Source: Marinomonas algarum (GTDB taxonomy: Bacteria > Pseudomonadota > Gammaproteobacteria > Pseudomonadales > Marinomonadaceae). From it: a DNA stretch of 64,000 nucleotides. The stretch is taken from the NCBI RefSeq assembly GCF_020532605.1, contig NZ_JAJATW010000004.1, positions 62,001 to 126,000 on the forward strand. Direction: 5' to 3'. The notes under the pieces were generated by a model. It made no database searches. It was not told where the DNA came from and saw only the letters and a list, made by a program, of their open reading frames with translations. Shown piece after piece: positions 60,945-64,000 of the stretch; position 1 is the stretch's first letter; every line of letters starts with the position of its first letter. The position numbers and the translations under genes were made by a program.

Positions 60945-62216
60945 ATGGCTGAACGTATATGTGATTCATTGTGGCGTGCCAGTGCGCCCCCAGGTCCTGA
61001 GTTGTCCCCGCTTAAAGGCTCCCACGATGTTAAGGTCGCCATTGTCGGTGGCGGTTTTACTGGACTTTCTGCCGCGCTGCATTTGGCTAAATTTGGTGTG
61101 TCTGTGGCGGTGATCGAAGCACAAGAAATTGGCTTTGGTGGGTCAGGACGGAACGTTGGTTTGGCTAATGCCGGACTGTGGTTGGAGCCTGATCAGCTAG
61201 ACAAAGCCATTGGTACGGAAGCGGGAAAAGTGCTTTATGATGCTTTGGCCGTGGCACCGGACTATGTGTATGGTTTGATCGCAGAATACGATATTCAATG
61301 TGAGCCGGTGCGTAACGGCTCCTTACACGCTGGCGTCGGTAAAGCAGGACTGGCACAGTTACAGCGGCGTTATGCGCAAATGGCACAGCGTGGTGCGCCG
61401 GTGCAACTTTTAAATTCTGCTGAAGCGCAATCGCGTATTGGCTCGACGAAATTTAACTCGGCGTTGTTTGACCCGCGTGCGGGTACGATTCAGCCGTTGG
61501 CTTATGCCCGAGGCTTGGCGCACGCCGCGCTTAAAGAAGGCGCGCACTTGTATGATTTTTCTCCTGTGAGCAGCATAGTGCCACAAGACAATGGCTGGCT
61601 ATTGAGTACGGCAGAAGGTGAAATTCGTGCCGAAAAAGTTATTCTGGCGACCAATGCTTACAGCGAACATGGTGTGAAAGAACAAGCTCGTAAATTCGTA
61701 CCGATTCACTACAGTCAACTGGCGAGTAAACCGCTCAGCGATGCGCAGTTAGCGGTAGTGCTGCCAAATAAAGAAGGTGTTTGGGATACTTGTACCGTGA
61801 TGAGCTCTTTTCGTTTGGACAAACAAGGGCGTTTGGTGTTTGGTGGCATGGGCGGAGAAGGGAATGTGTTGTCTAACTGGGCGTCGCAACGGGTGGCGGA
61901 AATGTTTCCGGTTTTGAGTAAAGTCGAATGGGATTACTGCTGGACAGGACAAATTGCCTACAGCGAAGACCATTTGCCCCACTGTCAGCAATTACAGCGT
62001 GGTTTGTACAGTGTGGCAGGCTACAGTGGGCGGGGTATTGGGCCGGGCACGATTATGGGTAAGGAATTAGCCGAGTGGTTTACCGATCGTCGAGAAGCGC
62101 TATCGGTGCCCACCACGGTGTTGCGTAATATCCCAATGCGAGAGTTAAAGCGCTTATTTTACGAAGTAGGGGCACAAACATATCACCTTGGACAACGCTC
62201 ACACGCACTGGATTAA
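60945..62216 (+). CDS. amaA: FAD-dependent L-pipecolate oxidase AmaA
   Basis: DAO/GlcD-fold flavoprotein of 423 aa. The dinucleotide motif is VAIVGGGFTGLSAALHLAKFG (in part), with GFGGSGRNVGLANAGLW in the FAD domain and GYSGRGIGPGTIMGKELAEW near the C-terminus. In Pseudomonas putida AmaA oxidises L-pipecolate to piperideine-6-carboxylate, the substrate of AmaB. GGAGG eight bases upstream sets the start. Glycine or polyamine oxidase is the alternative family call; context favours pipecolate. Confidence 0.9.
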   Translation: MAERICDSLWRASAPPGPELSPLKGSHDVKVAIVGGGFTGLSAALHLAKFGVSVAVIEAQEIGFGGSGRNVGLANAGLWLEPDQLDKAIGTEAGKVLYDALAVAPDYVYGLIAEYDIQCEPVRNGSLHAGVGKAGLAQLQRRYAQMAQRGAPVQLLNSAEAQSRIGSTKFNSALFDPRAGTIQPLAYARGLAHAALKEGAHLYDFSPVSSIVPQDNGWLLSTAEGEIRAEKVILATNAYSEHGVKEQARKFVPIHYSQLASKPLSDAQLAVVLPNKEGVWDTCTVMSSFRLDKQGRLVFGGMGGEGNVLSNWASQRVAEMFPVLSKVEWDYCWTGQIAYSEDHLPHCQQLQRGLYSVAGYSGRGIGPGTIMGKELAEWFTDRREALSVPTTVLRNIPMRELKRLFYEVGAQTYHLGQRSHALD

Positions 62217-62263
62217 AAAACGCCATCTTATTGATTTTATTGCCATTAGTGATTGTTCAAAAA

Positions 62264-62289
62264 GACGCATCTTTAAGGTGCGTTTTTTT
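62264..62289 (+). terminator. Terminator of amaA
   Basis: ACGCATCTT / AAGGTGCGT with a short loop and seven T. Confidence 0.75.
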
Positions 62290-62365
62290 GTTTTACGGTT
62301 GGGAATTAAGAGAAAGATAAGATACAGTTAGCATCCTCCTGTTTTTATCAATGAGCAAGGTCGCC

Positions 62366-63280
62366 ATGCGCCGTTACATTCCATCATCAACCGCGTTGAA
62401 GTGTTTTGAAGCCTCGGTACGACACTTGAGTTTCACCAAGGCGGCCGAAGAACTGCATTTAACACAAAGTGCGGTGAGTCGTCAGATCCGTAACCTTGAA
62501 GCGTTTTTATCCCGTGATCTGTTTATTCGCTTGAACAAACGCTTGGTGCTGACAGGAACGGGAGCCGCTTATTACAAGGAAGTTGTTCCCTTGCTGGATG
62601 GTATGGAAAACGCCTGCTTAAAAATGCTTCATCGGGAAGACGAAAAAACCACCCTGACTATTTCGTCGTTGCCGACACTGGCGTCTCACTGGTTGATCCC
62701 TTTGCTGGCGGATTTCCAGTTATCCCATCCGCAGTTTCAGATTAAGGTACGTTCTCTGGATGATGCCGCCAAAATCGACCCTGAAAGCATTGATGTCATT
62801 TTGCATTACGGTGGGGATCATTGGCCCCGCGCCATTTCTCATCAAATGATGCGTGAAAAAGTCATCGCAGTATGCTCCCCGGACCTTCTAACGCGGATTT
62901 TTGGGTCATCGGTGGCAGCATGTCGTGCAGAGGACGTCGTGCAGTTTCCTTTTTTGCATTTGTCATCGCGTATTAATGCTTGGCCAGATTGGATGGTGTC
63001 GCAAGGGTTAGAAAGTGGCTCTTTTGCTGGGGCATCGTTTGCGCATTTTCATATGGTGTTGGAAGCGGCAAAAAACAGCATGGGCATCGCGATTATGCCA
63101 ATCATCCTAGCGCAACGCGGCTTGCAAACCGGTGAGCTGGTAGCACCATTTGGCGAGGCGGTGCCTACGCCCCATGAGTACTTACTGTCTTATCCTGTTG
63201 ATAAAGCAGACCTCGAACAGGTGGTGGTCTTCCGTGATTGGCTATTGGCGAAACTGGCCGTTGACGACCTGACGCATTAA
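62366..63280 (+). CDS. LysR-family regulator, GcvA-like
   Basis: 304 aa. The N-terminus TALKCFEASVRHLSFTKAAEELHLTQSAVSRQI (in part) and LEAFLSRDLFIR are typical of the GcvA branch, often next to amino-acid catabolic genes. Start MRRYIPSS is preferred because AAGG lies just before it; an ATG five codons earlier lacks a site. It lies downstream of amaA on the same strand behind a terminator, and may be a second regulator of the pipecolate genes or unrelated. Confidence 0.85.
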   Translation: MRRYIPSSTALKCFEASVRHLSFTKAAEELHLTQSAVSRQIRNLEAFLSRDLFIRLNKRLVLTGTGAAYYKEVVPLLDGMENACLKMLHREDEKTTLTISSLPTLASHWLIPLLADFQLSHPQFQIKVRSLDDAAKIDPESIDVILHYGGDHWPRAISHQMMREKVIAVCSPDLLTRIFGSSVAACRAEDVVQFPFLHLSSRINAWPDWMVSQGLESGSFAGASFAHFHMVLEAAKNSMGIAIMPIILAQRGLQTGELVAPFGEAVPTPHEYLLSYPVDKADLEQVVVFRDWLLAKLAVDDLTH

Positions 63281-63463
63281 AACGTACTTCTTTTACCTGC
63301 TCTCGTTTATTTCTTTAGCCGCTGGTTGCCAGAGAATAACCTGATGACGTCATCCGCTATTAATCTTATTTATGCTTCTGATCCTTTTTGTTATCGGTAA
63401 CAAACCGACTTGCCTGTGATAGTATCAAGCCATAAATACGATCAATTCACAGGACAAGTTAAG

Positions 63464-64000
63464 ATGAATAAAAAGACCACCGCCCTTTTTATCCTTGATG
63501 GATGGGGATACAGCGAAACATCAAAATCCAATGCGATCACAGCTGCCAATACCCCTAATTGGGATGCACTGTGGGAAAACCACCCTCATACTTTGATTAA
63601 AACATCAGGTTTAGCGGTGGGTTTACCAGAAGGGCAAATGGGTAACTCCGAAGTCGGTCATATGAATTTAGGCGCTGGGCGCGTGGTGTACCAAAACTTT
63701 ACACGTATTGGCAAAGCCATCGATGACGGCAGCTTTTTTGATAATGCTGCACTGGTTAATGCGGTGGACAAAGCGGTCAGTGCGGGTAAGGCGGTACACA
63801 TATTAGGCTTGTTATCCGCGGGCGGAGTGCACAGTCATCATGAACAAATTATGGCCATGTGTGAACTGGCCGTAAAACGCGGAGCGAATGCGGTGTATGT
63901 GCATGGCTTTACCGATGGACGCGACACCCCGCCACGTTCTGCTCACACACCGATTGTTGAGCTAGAAGCCAAATTGGCTGAGCTTGGTGTAGGAAAAGTT
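63464..64000 (+). CDS. gpmI: 2,3-Bisphosphoglycerate-independent phosphoglycerate mutase GpmI (5' part)
   Basis: Glycolytic enzyme interconverting 3- and 2-phosphoglycerate with Mn. The first 179 codons are present and the gene continues past the right edge. The N-terminus is [12 protein letters not shown] with the metal-binding Asp. The phospho-acceptor serine S62 is in [14 protein letters not shown], then [15 protein letters not shown] and [11 protein letters not shown]. It starts at ATG 63464 after AGGACAAGTTAAG. The match to the family is unmistakable over the visible part. Confidence 0.97.
   Translation, partial: MNKKTTALFILDGWGYSETSKSNAITAANTPNWDALWENHPHTLIKTSGLAVGLPEGQMGNSEVGHMNLGAGRVVYQNFTRIGKAIDDGSFFDNAALVNAVDKAVSAGKAVHILGLLSAGGVHSHHEQIMAMCELAVKRGANAVYVHGFTDGRDTPPRSAHTPIVELEAKLAELGVGKV

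Overview
The window reads as the chromosome of a marine-type gammaproteobacterium, most likely an Oceanospirillaceae member close to Marinomonas. That assignment is inference from the proteins (long-form IlvC beside IlvY, pyrR-pyrB-inactive pyrC, YggS-ProC-YggT, CoaD-ferredoxin, amaAB in Pseudomonas order) and from the load of uptake systems and LysR/GntR regulators. I saw no prophage, insertion sequence, CRISPR array or rRNA. About 65 protein genes and one tRNA (Phe, GAA) are supported.

Layout. 1-2918: sulfate ABC transporter (sbp-cysT-cysW-cysA, minus). 3147-5520: Fur-box-preceded feoAB. 5559-9703: modF, ilvC and divergent ilvY. 9787-10824: orphan ferric-iron binding protein. 10984-12207: PAS-GGEEF diguanylate cyclase. 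12505-18010: single-gene stress functions (two nitroreductases, a LysR, VOC protein, peroxiredoxin, periplasmic MsrA, YghU-type GST). 18212-22321: allantoin module in the Klebsiella hpxSAB/hpxC arrangement, with near-identical palindromes at both promoters. 22423-23043: toxin-antitoxin pair. 23045-25311: eutBC behind a sigma-54-like promoter. 25457-26119: DsbA-fold oxidoreductase.

26255-33313 is the most interesting block. dsbD and a PmrAB/QseBC-like two-component system run leftwards. From the same intergenic region a TlpA-like thioredoxin, a Cys/Gly-tailed DUF4266 lipoprotein, a DUF3570 outer-membrane protein and an atypical ApbE run rightwards, preceded by PmrA-like boxes. DUF3570 carries a D-x-x-T-G-A-S motif resembling an ApbE flavinylation site. 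Together this looks like a poorly characterised envelope redox system.

33363-38084: FadR-type regulator, SDR dehydrogenase and a tripartite tricarboxylate transporter whose binding-protein gene has an in-frame TAA. 38227-39334: 2OG-Fe(II)-type oxygenase and an unlisted 51-residue ORF. 39647-50112: housekeeping run (yqgE, ruvX, pyrR, pyrB, inactive pyrC, degenerate GGDEF gene, yggS, proC, yggT, coaD, ferredoxin, K+/H+ antiporter). 50161-53114: K+ channel, trmL, tRNA-Phe, MYG1-like hydrolase. 53197-57156: polyamine-type ABC transporter. 57251-63280: lysine/pipecolate catabolism in Pseudomonas putida order (short DUF1338/HglS-like protein, LysR, amaB, amaA) plus a second LysR. 63464-end: start of gpmI.

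A recurring design: three uptake operons (sulfate, TTT, polyamine) place a hairpin or terminator directly after the binding-protein gene, which should give more binding protein than membrane components.
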